Under the pieces are notes generated by a model. The model had not been told where the DNA came from. It saw only the letters and a list, made by a program, of their open reading frames with translations, and ran no database searches. The position numbers and the translations under genes were made by a program. Source: Bacillota bacterium (GTDB taxonomy: Bacteria > Bacillota > Clostridia > Lachnospirales > CAG-274). Taken from it: a DNA stretch of 64,000 bases. Below are positions 18,574 to 27,154 of the stretch, one piece after another. The DNA lies in assembly GCA_017460805.1 (NCBI GenBank), contig JAFUAF010000010.1, forward strand, positions 186,001 to 250,000, given 5' to 3'. Within the stretch, counting starts at the first letter, position 1. Each line of letters begins with the position of its first letter.

Positions 18574-18618
18574 ATCTATTCCCCAAAATCACACATTGCT
18601 CGATTTTGGGGAATAGAT
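18574..18618. repeat. Perfect 17-bp inverted repeat
   Basis: ATCTATTCCCCAAAATC (18574-18590) and its exact complement (18602-18618) with an 11-base loop, located after the ATPase gene. It has no T run on either side, so it could be an atypical terminator or a structural site. Confidence 0.55.
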
Positions 18619-18726
18619 AAATACTGAACATTATTTCAGAAAAATCATTTCAGAAAAACTACGGGGCACAAAACGTGACCCGCACCTCGTATTTTACAAC
18701 TATACTTTATGTTCCCCAAAAATATT

Positions 18727-19524
18727 TTATTCTTCTTCCAAATCCCACTGGTTAATAAGAAATTCTGTTTTTATACTCGCACTCTTACCATTTCTATCCC
18801 CGAAAGGAATTTTTATTATGTTGGATCGCTCCATATCTATTATTCCCATTCGCTCATTAAGTTCGGAATTTTTTATTTCTTCCTCTGTGTATTTATCCAA
18901 CAGAGTGAAGTCCGTATCCCAAAAGCAAACGTTGCCGTACTCTCTTAAATCCTCGAACAGATTTATAGTTTCTTCAATTTCCTCTTCCGAAAAGTTTGGA
19001 TTTTCATTTCGTATTGCATTTAAGACAGCAGTACGGTCGGGCTCCGGTATGTTTATTACGGTAGAATAATCTTCATCTTCTTCATCCCAAAAAACCTGGT
19101 CATCATAAAATATTTCTTCCCACTCCTCCGAACCTATCAATTCAATTTCTCCGACTGCACTGTAAATAATATGATATAAAATATATTCCATCGCAAGCTC
19201 GGGTACATATTCTTTTTTGGCTTTCAGAAGTTTATACAGTCCGAAGAAATTATAATTTGCTCTCTCAATGGGATAGTTGTCGGGCAGATATGTCATCGAA
19301 ATATTTTCGGCAAAGTCCATATCGTAAATCAAACTTTCAATATCAACAAGCTCATCAAAATTTTGTGATGCCGCATCATTATTTAATTGACCCGCCATCG
19401 CCAAGTTCCAACTTACCTCATCCAAAATTATTTCCTGCATAAGGTCGAGCAATCTTTTGTTTACGAACCGAGTTACTATTTTATTTGCTTCTTCATCTTT
19501 AAAATAAGGCGGTAGCATTAACAT
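18727..19524 (-). CDS. Conserved hypothetical acidic protein
   Basis: 265 residues, strongly acidic, rich in tryptophan and aromatic residues, no signal peptide and no membrane segment. No motif was recognised. The start (ATG at 19524, or a second ATG two codons in) has only a weak GAGAG ribosome site. It lies at the downstream end of the long minus-strand accessory array of element 1, separated from it by the oriT-like block. Confidence 0.55.
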   Translation of the reverse strand: MLMLPPYFKDEEANKIVTRFVNKRLLDLMQEIILDEVSWNLAMAGQLNNDAASQNFDELVDIESLIYDMDFAENISMTYLPDNYPIERANYNFFGLYKLLKAKKEYVPELAMEYILYHIIYSAVGEIELIGSEEWEEIFYDDQVFWDEEDEDYSTVINIPEPDRTAVLNAIRNENPNFSEEEIEETINLFEDLREYGNVCFWDTDFTLLDKYTEEEIKNSELNERMGIIDMERSNIIKIPFGDRNGKSASIKTEFLINQWDLEEE

Positions 19525-19680
19525 AATTTTTCATCTCTCTAAAAATAATTTTCTTCATGTCGGTAAAAATAATCCGCTATAACATGCAAAAAAATTTACC
19601 GGTAATGCAAGTACACGGGCACCCGTCAAAATAACACTTTTTTGTAGTTTATATATTCCCAATAGGGGCTTTTCTCTTTC

Positions 19681-19850
19681 TTAGCAAGCATAGCAAGCGG
19701 ACGTCAGCGGCATTTTTCAAGCGAAGGTTTCACTAATCTTCACTTTTTAAGCCACATGGGACGTCCGCCTTGCATTTTTCAAGGCACAGCCTTAAAATCT
19801 TGTTAGGGGATACCCTAAGACCCCGTTTCTCTGCGAGAAAATTTTTACAT
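19681..19850 (+). other. Orphan oriT-like block of element 1
   Basis: Layout matches the oriT upstream of mobC at 43264-43440: a shared TAGCAAGCATAGCAA start, a long inverted repeat (arms GCAAGCGGACGTC at 19693-19705 and its near-complement at 19760-19773), then TTAGGG/CCCTAA (19803-19818) preceded by CTTGT, as at 43369-43386. In element 2 a mobC gene follows directly; here none does. The region holds no gene. Confidence 0.55.
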
Positions 19851-19892
19851 CATCCGATTTATAATCACTTTACGATACGGTATTTATTATTC

Positions 19893-20441
19893 TCACACAA
19901 CACCTTTATAAAGTTCACAATACTCTGCAAATAAATTATCGGGCAGCGTCTTTTTTATTTCTGACACGACTTCATTGACTCCATACATTCTTACTTCATT
20001 AAATGTATTTTGATCTTTCATTCTTTCCTTAATCTCATCACACGCACATTCATATCCAATTTTAAAATGCTCTGCAGCTTTTTCTTTCACAGCGATTATT
20101 GTAGAGGTTGGAAAAATTCTAAACTTTATTATTGTATCAAGCCCTACCAGTTGACCTATTTGCTTTGAGTTTATGTCCAAGTATTTACTGCAATCATCAT
20201 AAGAAAAATTTAAGCACTTCATTCCGATAAAGGCTTCTATATGTGCCTGTTTATATCCAAGTTCTTCTGCTTTTTGCGGCAGATATATATCGCTACCCGC
20301 AGAAAAATCAACAGTGCCGCTTCCGTCCGGATTTATATTTGCGTGCTTTGCTATCTCACCAAAGTAAACTGAATTGTCGGTGTATAGGTCGAGTACGCTG
20401 CCAAACTGTTCGTATTCAAATTCACAAGAAAAATCTATCAT
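19893..20441 (-). CDS. Hypothetical protein
   Basis: 182 residues, soluble. The N-terminus is beta-rich and acidic; the middle (about 70-120) contains a possible helix-turn-helix-like stretch (CSKYLDINSKQIGQLVGLD), but I cannot assign a family. AGGTAAGATT precedes the ATG. It is the last gene of the minus-strand accessory array before the orphan oriT block. Confidence 0.55.
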   Translation of the reverse strand: MIDFSCEFEYEQFGSVLDLYTDNSVYFGEIAKHANINPDGSGTVDFSAGSDIYLPQKAEELGYKQAHIEAFIGMKCLNFSYDDCSKYLDINSKQIGQLVGLDTIIKFRIFPTSTIIAVKEKAAEHFKIGYECACDEIKERMKDQNTFNEVRMYGVNEVVSEIKKTLPDNLFAEYCELYKGVV

Positions 20442-20479
20442 AATCTTACCTATATATTATCTCATTTTAAATTTTTTTG

Positions 20480-21214
20480 TCAACCTTGTGTTTCCAATCC
20501 TTCAAGTCTTATTATGTCATGGAACAAAAATCTGATTTTACCGTCTTGCTTTTCCGTATGCCAATGACCGCAGAAAAAATTATTATAATCGATTTTGTCA
20601 ACGATCTCCTGCAAGAAAAGTTCCATTGTATTATCCACATTGCGTTCATCTATACCCGATAAAAAACATTCTACCGGGCGATTGTTATATGGGCAGGTAT
20701 GAGCGAGAATTATATCTTCACGGTTATTGTGTTCTTTAACTTTCTGTCTTATAATTTTCATTTCCTCTGGTGTCAGTTGCTCATCCGAAAACCAATTGTA
20801 CCCATGTTCCAATCGCCAATACTTGTCCACGGAATACGCACCGCCGATAACAAGAAATTCCCTTCCGTTTATTTTATATCTTGCCCCTTCATCCGACATA
20901 ATAAACCTCGGATATTCGTCTTCAACATAAGCACTATCGCCCATCCACTCTATATTTTTATATTTATGAGATATATCCGGACTTGTCGGTCTCATTTCAT
21001 GATTGCCGTGTATACACAGAATTGTACAAGGAATCATTTTCAACAAATATTTATGGAGATTATCGCGGTAGTCTCCGAAATAATTGATTCCCACATCTCC
21101 AAGTATAATCAGAAGGTCTTGCTTTGTAAATCCATACCGCGTAGATTTTAATATCAATTCATCAAAATCTCCGTGCGTATCTCCCGTCAAATAGATATTT
21201 TCAAAATCATTCAT
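20480..21214 (-). CDS. Calcineurin-like metallophosphoesterase
   Basis: 244 residues. All five metal-binding blocks are present in order: GDTHGD, ILGDVGIN, CIHGNHE, LAHTCPYN and CGHWHTEK. The fold hydrolyses phosphoesters with two metal ions; relatives act on nucleotides, RNA ends or proteins, and the substrate here is unknown. It starts two bases after the stop of the 172-residue gene, implying co-translation. Together with the metallophosphoesterase at 22961, the RNA ligase at 24779 and the PTH2 enzyme it suggests RNA-end or tRNA metabolism, which is inference. Confidence 0.82.
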   Translation of the reverse strand: MNDFENIYLTGDTHGDFDELILKSTRYGFTKQDLLIILGDVGINYFGDYRDNLHKYLLKMIPCTILCIHGNHEMRPTSPDISHKYKNIEWMGDSAYVEDEYPRFIMSDEGARYKINGREFLVIGGAYSVDKYWRLEHGYNWFSDEQLTPEEMKIIRQKVKEHNNREDIILAHTCPYNNRPVECFLSGIDERNVDNTMELFLQEIVDKIDYNNFFCGHWHTEKQDGKIRFLFHDIIRLEGLETQG

Positions 21215-21216
21215 CG

Positions 21217-21735
21217 TCAGATATCCTTCCCCATAACTATACTAAGTACATCCGATTCGATACGTGTATTCACCAGATTTATCTTGATCCCATCGAATTC
21301 TTTTATGGATTCGAGCTGACCGTCGCGTTCTATTCTAACATTCCAACGTTTTTTTATTATCGCTTCATCCATATCGGAGTCTGTGAAAGCAATCTCATAT
21401 ATAAGGGGAAGGTTCTCAAAATCCCGATAAGAAATAGGGTTATACATTCTCCATAAGTTATAAAAATAAGTATGTGCCATATCCTCGAAATCTTCCCATT
21501 TCCCAAATATTGCCACCAGAAAATCAAAATCATTTTTATTATCATGACCCTTTATAAGCCCTATCATTAACTCCGGGTCATCTTTGGGCTGTACCGGCAG
21601 TGCTGCATGAGGATATACATCAACTAAATTACAATCCTCCAATTCTGTCAGTATACGCATAATTCTTTCGGCATACTCACGGTCGTTAAGTCTATAGCGC
21701 ATCCAACTTTTAAAACGATCATCTACATTCAGCAT
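21217..21735 (-). CDS. Hypothetical protein, paralogue of the 25831-26358 product
   Basis: 172 residues, no recognised domain. It shares a block with the 175-residue protein encoded at 25831-26358: both have an LW-x-x-Y-x-PI-x-x-x-DF-x-NLP-x-YEI pattern followed by a run of acidic residues, and a similar C-terminal INL(V/I)N segment. Two diverged copies in one array point to duplication within the element. GGGGGAG precedes the ATG. Confidence 0.6.
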   Translation of the reverse strand: MLNVDDRFKSWMRYRLNDREYAERIMRILTELEDCNLVDVYPHAALPVQPKDDPELMIGLIKGHDNKNDFDFLVAIFGKWEDFEDMAHTYFYNLWRMYNPISYRDFENLPLIYEIAFTDSDMDEAIIKKRWNVRIERDGQLESIKEFDGIKINLVNTRIESDVLSIVMGKDI

Positions 21736-21750
21736 ATTTTTCTCCCCCTG

Positions 21751-22191
21751 TCATTTATACAACTGATATTTTTTGCTTATGGTGTGTGCCACATTATCGG
21801 GCAAAGGTTTAAATCCGATGCAAGTCAAAGTCCTTCCTACACCGCTTTCATCAAATTCTTCCGGTTCAAGTTCGGTAAGACAATTATCTTTAATAAGGAA
21901 ATAATCTTCATTTTCTTTAAAACCTAAATCCCTGGCGATAGAAACGGCTTTTAACAATTGATTGTGATTTTTGGCTTCGCATATTGTTTTGGTAAATATC
22001 CCGCAAAACCATTCCTCATATATGTTTGCCGGAATATTTACGGTTATCGTGTATGTTTCGTCTATTTCGGTGTTTTTGTCGCCGTTCAGCAGTATTTGTG
22101 ACAAAAATGCCACGCTTGCGTGACTTACCTGTGCTGCAAGTTTTCCCGGTGACATATTCAAATCCTTACGCACTATTATAAGCTGCCTCAT
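21751..22191 (-). CDS. PTH2-family peptidyl-tRNA hydrolase
   Basis: 146 residues. The N-terminus RQLIIVRKDLNMSPGKLAAQ, then VSHASVAF, is the PTH2 signature, with the catalytic-region lysine and histidine. PTH2 enzymes release peptides from tRNA and are typical of archaea and eukaryotes; in bacteria they occur sporadically, often in phages and mobile elements. The GAGG site is correctly spaced for the ATG at 22191; a longer GTG frame from 22206 is less likely. A C-terminal extension makes it somewhat longer than the usual 115-120 residues. Confidence 0.78.
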   Translation of the reverse strand: MRQLIIVRKDLNMSPGKLAAQVSHASVAFLSQILLNGDKNTEIDETYTITVNIPANIYEEWFCGIFTKTICEAKNHNQLLKAVSIARDLGFKENEDYFLIKDNCLTELEPEEFDESGVGRTLTCIGFKPLPDNVAHTISKKYQLYK

Positions 22192-22217
22192 TGTTATTAT
22201 CCTCACAAGATTTATAA

Positions 22218-22958
22218 TTATTTGTTACACGTTTTGTTTTCGATTTTTTCTGCTTCCTCAAATGTTGGTGCTGTTTTTCCTATGTTTTTTAGTATAATAC
22301 TGCGTTCATGCCAACAGCTATATCTGTCATATTTGTACTCAGCTTTTTTCATTTCTATTTCCAACATTCTGTGTGTTTCATCTATTGGAAAGTCACTCTT
22401 TCCGAAAACTTCCTCAGCCGAATATGTTTTCCCTGTTTTCCCTTCTTTAATCTCTTTAATGGAACGCTCAAGATCGGCGTGCAGTTTCTCGACCCTAATT
22501 TTGTGTTTTTCGGGATCAGTTCCGAAAAATGATATTTCTCTTAAAAACAGAGTAAGAAGTTCTATTATACGTTTCTGTGTAAGTTCATTGTCTGCCACTA
22601 AATAACCGAGCGCTTTTCCCCAATCTGTCATTTCAAACGCATAGCTTGAAGCATAAATATTTTCATTTATCTCGTTCAAATCAACCAGGTGCAGAGAAAC
22701 ATACTCGTTATTCATCTGTTTATCAAATGCCGTTGCTTCGCTTAAATATAACACCATATTTTCAGCAGGTATGGCATCTATTGTCAGTAAATGATCTATA
22801 AATTCACTCATAGAATCCTTATAGGCTATTTGTATATCTTCTATGGATTTATTCTTTAATTCAAGTAAATGTATTCTGTCACCGAGCATATCATAAGCCA
22901 ATTGTCCCAACAGACTTACTTTATCTGCGTTTCTTAAATATGATTGTACCGTTTTCAT
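22218..22958 (-). CDS. Hypothetical helical protein
   Basis: 246 residues, predicted mainly alpha-helical, no membrane segment, no motif recognised. A GGAGGA site favours the ATG at 22958 over an in-frame TTG two codons earlier. It lies two bases after the metallophosphoesterase gene, so the pair are co-translated and may function together. Confidence 0.6.
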   Translation of the reverse strand: MKTVQSYLRNADKVSLLGQLAYDMLGDRIHLLELKNKSIEDIQIAYKDSMSEFIDHLLTIDAIPAENMVLYLSEATAFDKQMNNEYVSLHLVDLNEINENIYASSYAFEMTDWGKALGYLVADNELTQKRIIELLTLFLREISFFGTDPEKHKIRVEKLHADLERSIKEIKEGKTGKTYSAEEVFGKSDFPIDETHRMLEIEMKKAEYKYDRYSCWHERSIILKNIGKTAPTFEEAEKIENKTCNK

Positions 22959-22960
22959 AT

Positions 22961-23938
22961 TCAATCCTCCATATTCCTACGTCGTTCATCATCTATCTTT
23001 ATCCACTCATCCAATGTCATAGGCTGATAACCACTAAACATACAAAAACAGTTTATCATATTACATGGTATGTTTTCAAGTTCCGTAGAAAATTTTGACA
23101 AAACCCTTGTTTCTCGCGTTTCTGTAATAAATCGATTTATAAGCCTTTCATCATGAGTATTATGGACATGTCCGTAAAGCATATATGTCAAAGGATTTCC
23201 GTTCTTATTCCTGCGATACTGTCCTTTATAACAGAATATCGGATAATGCGACAAAATAACCTTTCTGCCGTTGTCATGAATTTCTCTGTAATACCCGATA
23301 CTTCTGAATAGATTAGTCGGGAAGTCCTTATCATCAATATATCTGTCATGATTGCCTACAATCAGATGATGTTTCCCATTCAATCGCTTCAATACCTTTT
23401 CAGTTGCATCGGACTTGCTTATAGAAAAATCACCAAGTATGTATACACTATCTCGATTTGTAACCTTATTATTCCACTGACTTATCATATATTCATTCAT
23501 TTCTTCATAATTTGCAAACCCTCTTTTATCCATTTCACGGCACATACGGTCATGGAAGAAATGACAATCCGCGATATAAAGAATTCTTGGATTTTTCCGA
23601 TTTTCTGCTGTACTTTCTTTCAAAAAACCTTGCAGGCGATAATATAATTGGAATATATCATCGGTATTATATAACGCATTTATGTTTGAAAGCCTGTAAT
23701 CTTTTATTACAGTTAAACCCTCAATGCCGGTAATTTTCGTTATAGCCTTAATGTTTTTATTCTCTACAAGGCGGAACAAATCGAATGCCGGGGATATAAA
23801 CCTAACCTTTTTATCATCAAGAATTATGAACCTATCCGATGTCTGCCTGTATTTATCTGAAAAATCCGATGCTGCTGCGATAATATCCTCCAGTATCGTG
23901 ATCTCCTGCTCCGACAAAATTATTTGATGTCTATCCAT
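22961..23938 (-). CDS. Metallophosphoesterase with N-terminal extension
   Basis: 325 residues. An N-terminal domain of about 140 residues without recognised motif is followed by a metallophosphoesterase core: IADCHFFHD, YILGDFSIS, LIVGNHDRY, LSHYPIF and YGHVHNTHDE give all metal ligands. This subtype (DCHFFHD start) is common in phage and element genomes. GGAAGGAGGG precedes the ATG. About 300 bases upstream are free of genes, so a promoter for the downstream half of the array probably lies there. Confidence 0.82.
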   Translation of the reverse strand: MDRHQIILSEQEITILEDIIAAASDFSDKYRQTSDRFIILDDKKVRFISPAFDLFRLVENKNIKAITKITGIEGLTVIKDYRLSNINALYNTDDIFQLYYRLQGFLKESTAENRKNPRILYIADCHFFHDRMCREMDKRGFANYEEMNEYMISQWNNKVTNRDSVYILGDFSISKSDATEKVLKRLNGKHHLIVGNHDRYIDDKDFPTNLFRSIGYYREIHDNGRKVILSHYPIFCYKGQYRRNKNGNPLTYMLYGHVHNTHDERLINRFITETRETRVLSKFSTELENIPCNMINCFCMFSGYQPMTLDEWIKIDDERRRNMED

Positions 23939-24239
23939 TTATACCCTCCTTCCGTTGATTTTGGGTGATCCACCGCAAATTCTTTGTTTTTTCAGGTATC
24001 TGATATATAAAACAGGTTAAAACCGTACCTTGCCTGCATGATGCATTTCATCTTCTGTTAGTGGACTTTGCGAGCCCTATTTGACAATTTCTTTGAACCA
24101 TAACATTAAGTCAAAAATAACAAATAACTACAACTATAACCATAAACAAAAAACATAGGTGTCAAACCTACCTATTGGATTGTATCAGCATCAGGTTTTT
24201 CAATTATACGGCAAAAGCCGTATGATTGCGGAATATTTT
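23939..24239. other. Intergenic stretch with decayed gene end and a hairpin
   Basis: No intact gene. On the minus strand, about 24082 to 24017, a short open stretch ends in PLTEDEMHHAGKVRF and a stop and is preceded by an in-frame stop, so it looks like the 3' remnant of a lost gene. A small perfect hairpin, ATACGGC/GCCGTAT, lies near 24208-24225. Confidence 0.3.
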
Positions 24240-24749
24240 TTATATTTCAACTTCAAATTCAACCGAAGTATTCACTTGGTCAAGTGCATTTTGAACCACA
24301 GATAACTCATCTACTGTTTTTTGATAATCAGCTTCAACGACAGAAATATCATAATTCGCATAATTGTATTCAACAATATTACTATTTCTGCCGTAACCTG
24401 TTTCTTCACGTTCTTTCGGCAGCTTTCTCCGCATATAATCAAGTTTCTTTTTCCTTGCAGTCAGTTGCGGGATATATACAAGCATTTGGTCTATGGTCAT
24501 ATCGAAGTTTGGTACAGTCTGTGAAAGATTGAAAGTGTTTATCGTATGTTTCAATTTGCGTATTTTTTCTTCCAAATCGGCAAGCTCGGACTGCCTTGCA
24601 GTGTAGTCATAGGCAGGTCTTACACTATCAATATCTTCTTGTATAGCCGCTGTAAATGTACGCGATTTATTTTCCATAGCAATCAGCGCATCATGCTGTT
24701 CATTTAACTTTTTCAGTTCTTTTGCCGCTTGTGCGGATGTCATTTTCAT
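24240..24749 (-). CDS. Hypothetical coiled-coil protein (DIP1984-like)
   Basis: 169 residues with coiled-coil character at about 5-75 and again in the C-terminal 40 residues. The arrangement (helical start, central TINTFNL, charged end) recalls the DIP1984/DUF6847 family, but this is recognition by feel, not a firm match. GGAGGTAGG favours the ATG at 24749 over an in-frame start at 24764. It lies between the RNA ligase gene and the gene-poor stretch. Confidence 0.5.
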   Translation of the reverse strand: MKMTSAQAAKELKKLNEQHDALIAMENKSRTFTAAIQEDIDSVRPAYDYTARQSELADLEEKIRKLKHTINTFNLSQTVPNFDMTIDQMLVYIPQLTARKKKLDYMRRKLPKEREETGYGRNSNIVEYNYANYDISVVEADYQKTVDELSVVQNALDQVNTSVEFEVEI

Positions 24750-24778
24750 TATACCTACCTCCAATTTCCAAATTACGC

Positions 24779-25825
24779 TTAATCGATATTTTTCAACAGA
24801 TACTTATTATTTACAACCTTCATGCTAAGTGCTGCACTGATCGATTCATTAAATATCGGCTCAACCGGGCGGATGACAATGCCTTCTTTTTTACCGCCGT
24901 TTGGATATTCACCATCGGCGCGCGCAAGAAGTGCTTCTACCGTAGGATATTTCTCGGGCAAATTTACGTCAATCTCCTCAATAGGGACATGAGCAAAGCC
25001 CAGTTCTTCACATATTGACAGCATTCTGTAAAGCCCTACCCGTTTCCCGTTTTCGCGTACAGTAAACACATACCACTCCGGTTTGGTCAGTTTAAGACGA
25101 TTTTGTTGAATACCAGGCGCACATAATTCTCCCTGCACCGTAAAAGTTGTTAATTCTTCTCTTTTAGCAAAAGCCTCCAATTTTTCACGGTAGCCTCGTT
25201 CTTTAACAAAGTTATAAAATGAGCTTGTACCGTCATCTTTGTACTCGTAATTATGACCTGTAACATGGAAACCGTCTTCATCAAGACCTATGGAATGTGA
25301 GCTGCCATCCATTTTTGTACTGATATAATATCCGATTTCTGCAAAAGCCTGTATAAGTTCGGGGTTTGCCTGCACCCTTGTTTCGTCTGTATGAGGAATA
25401 TCTCTCGGCAAATTGCCAATAACAGTACCGCCTGTTGTTGCTCGTTCCTCTACCTCCCATTTACGCACACCGAGGGTCTCTGTTACATTAAGACCAAGTT
25501 CGGCATCCGAGGGAATTTCGGCAAAGTCGCTTACAGGCAGCAAAAGCCCTTGTGATATTTGTCCTCTGAATTTCATGGTCTTTAATCGAAAACCTTCACC
25601 CAATATATCACTTTTCTTGTAGCTCGATGCTCTCATAAATTCAAATTCAGGCCGTATTGGAAGAAAACTGTCTATTTCGAAATAAACAGCCAGATCCATA
25701 GGCTGAAATTGTCCCTTGTTTACCACACACTGCCAACCCAATACGTGTGCCAGTTCTATTCTGTCCGCACCCTCGATTGGCTCGATTTTCCATATTTTCT
25801 GTATACTTGCTAATTTTCTGCTCAT
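24779..25825 (-). CDS. ATP-dependent RNA ligase, Rnl5 (DraRnl)-like
   Basis: About 348 residues. The architecture is that of Deinococcus DraRnl: an N-terminal OB-like domain (residues 1-120, starting SRKLASIQKIWKIEPIEGAD) and a C-terminal nucleotidyltransferase. Motif I with the lysine that takes AMP is ISTKMDGSSHSIG (about residue 190), and later motifs EGIVIRPVEP and LSMKVVNNKYLLKN are present. The DraRnl type seals 3'-OH/5'-PO4 nicks in duplex RNA. GGAAGG is nine bases from the ATG at 25825; an ATG at 25834 would overlap the upstream stop by four bases. It is co-transcribed with the 175-residue gene. Confidence 0.85.
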   Translation of the reverse strand: MSRKLASIQKIWKIEPIEGADRIELAHVLGWQCVVNKGQFQPMDLAVYFEIDSFLPIRPEFEFMRASSYKKSDILGEGFRLKTMKFRGQISQGLLLPVSDFAEIPSDAELGLNVTETLGVRKWEVEERATTGGTVIGNLPRDIPHTDETRVQANPELIQAFAEIGYYISTKMDGSSHSIGLDEDGFHVTGHNYEYKDDGTSSFYNFVKERGYREKLEAFAKREELTTFTVQGELCAPGIQQNRLKLTKPEWYVFTVRENGKRVGLYRMLSICEELGFAHVPIEEIDVNLPEKYPTVEALLARADGEYPNGGKKEGIVIRPVEPIFNESISAALSMKVVNNKYLLKNID

Positions 25826-25830
25826 AATTA

Positions 25831-26358
25831 TCATCCTTCCCTGTATTTTTCAAGCAATCTAAATATTTCCGAATTTTCGGAATTTAAGTTTATAAGATTT
25901 ATATAGACACCATCATCAATTATCACATCTTTTTTCATACTTTGACTGCCGTCTTGTTCTTTCAGACCCGGTCTGACATGAAGAATTCCCGACTCATTTA
26001 TACTTTCGTATTTATCTTCAAACACTATTTCGTAAAGATACGGCAAATTATCAAAATCCTTATCGGTTATAGGGGCATACGGTTCCCACAACAAACCCGT
26101 ATAAATGCGAAGTATATTTTTTATATCTTCTTTTTGCTCAACCAAAATCATAATAAAAGGATGTCCTGTATCGTTACGTCCTCGCATAATAACAATAGCT
26201 GCAGCCGGATCAATGCTTGTTTTGTGCGGCAATGTCGATTTTGTCCATATATCATCTATAACAAAGCCGGTCATCTCGGTTGCCAACTCACAAAACTTTT
26301 CTGCAAATGATTTATCGTTCTTGAATCTTTTTCTCATTTTTTCAATATTTATATTCAT
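25831..26358 (-). CDS. Hypothetical protein, paralogue of the 21217-21735 product
   Basis: 175 residues, no named domain. The centre (PITDKDFDNLPYLYEIVFED) matches the 172-residue protein at 21217. It ends within or just before the RNA ligase start, so the two are translationally coupled; the other paralogue sits next to PTH2 and a metallophosphoesterase. The pairing hints at an accessory role to these enzymes, but this is inference. Confidence 0.6.
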   Translation of the reverse strand: MNINIEKMRKRFKNDKSFAEKFCELATEMTGFVIDDIWTKSTLPHKTSIDPAAAIVIMRGRNDTGHPFIMILVEQKEDIKNILRIYTGLLWEPYAPITDKDFDNLPYLYEIVFEDKYESINESGILHVRPGLKEQDGSQSMKKDVIIDDGVYINLINLNSENSEIFRLLEKYREG

Positions 26359-26366
26359 TTTTGCTT

Positions 26367-27152
26367 TTACCTCATATTGTCTAAAGTTTTTTCAAGTTCA
26401 TCTATGCTTTTTTCGACAAGTTCACAGCCGTTTACAAGTTTCTCTGCGCGTGTTTCGCTCAGTATTTTAAGTTCATCGATTTCCCCGTTTATTTGGTTTA
26501 ATTGATTGATACATTTTTGCAAAATGTCGTGTATTTTACTCTTTTGCTCACAAAAGTCAGGTACTGCTTCATCTTCACGGTTTAAATCTGCTACTGTAAA
26601 TCTTGTTGTTTCAATTTCAGCCTTTTTGACTTTTTCTTTGATAGTTGCTTCCATAAGTAAAGGTATCCGATCAGCATTGACAGCTTTAATGTATTCAAGT
26701 TCAAATAATACCGGACGATGATATAAAAACTTGTCAAACCTTCCGTTTTTCTCTGGAATAAAAATGTCATCAATTATTAAGGCACAGTAGTATAGAGATA
26801 ACTCCTTTTTATCAAGGTCTATAACATAAATATAATCCCCGAATAATTCACCTTTTAAAGAGTGGTTAGTTGATATTTTCCCGTATATAACACTTTTATC
26901 TCTGACCGCCGACTTACACCGTTCAAACGAAAATTCTTCGGGCGCATCGGGGAAATCCTCATTATCAAGCAATTCTACATCCATAGAAGCTTCATCATAG
27001 TCCTCAATTAAATCATAAAAAACGACAATATCCACAGTTTTTATAAGCTCGGCTACATCCAGTCCCGCACCGTGTGGGTACGCATCATGAGTAATATCCA
27101 ACTTTTTTATTACATTTCCTTTTCTTAATATAAAAATCCCATTTGTGCTCAT
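26367..27152 (-). CDS. Hypothetical protein with possible Ntn-like N-terminus and coiled-coil C-terminus
   Basis: 261 residues. The start STNGIFILRKGNVIKKLDIT, then HDAYPHGAGLDVAELI, resembles a group of phage and plasmid proteins beginning similarly (a 'T-x-G-x-Y ... DSYP-x-G' pattern). The last 70 residues are a coiled coil. No enzymatic motif is secure. It lies two bases after the ParB-like gene and eight bases before the next gene. Confidence 0.5.
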   Translation of the reverse strand: MSTNGIFILRKGNVIKKLDITHDAYPHGAGLDVAELIKTVDIVVFYDLIEDYDEASMDVELLDNEDFPDAPEEFSFERCKSAVRDKSVIYGKISTNHSLKGELFGDYIYVIDLDKKELSLYYCALIIDDIFIPEKNGRFDKFLYHRPVLFELEYIKAVNADRIPLLMEATIKEKVKKAEIETTRFTVADLNREDEAVPDFCEQKSKIHDILQKCINQLNQINGEIDELKILSETRAEKLVNGCELVEKSIDELEKTLDNMR

Positions 27153-27154
27153 AA

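Noticed and set aside
18574..18618. Insertion sequence ends around the 17-bp inverted repeat
   Set aside because: The arms enclose only 11 bases and no transposase is near, so it is a hairpin and not a pair of element ends.
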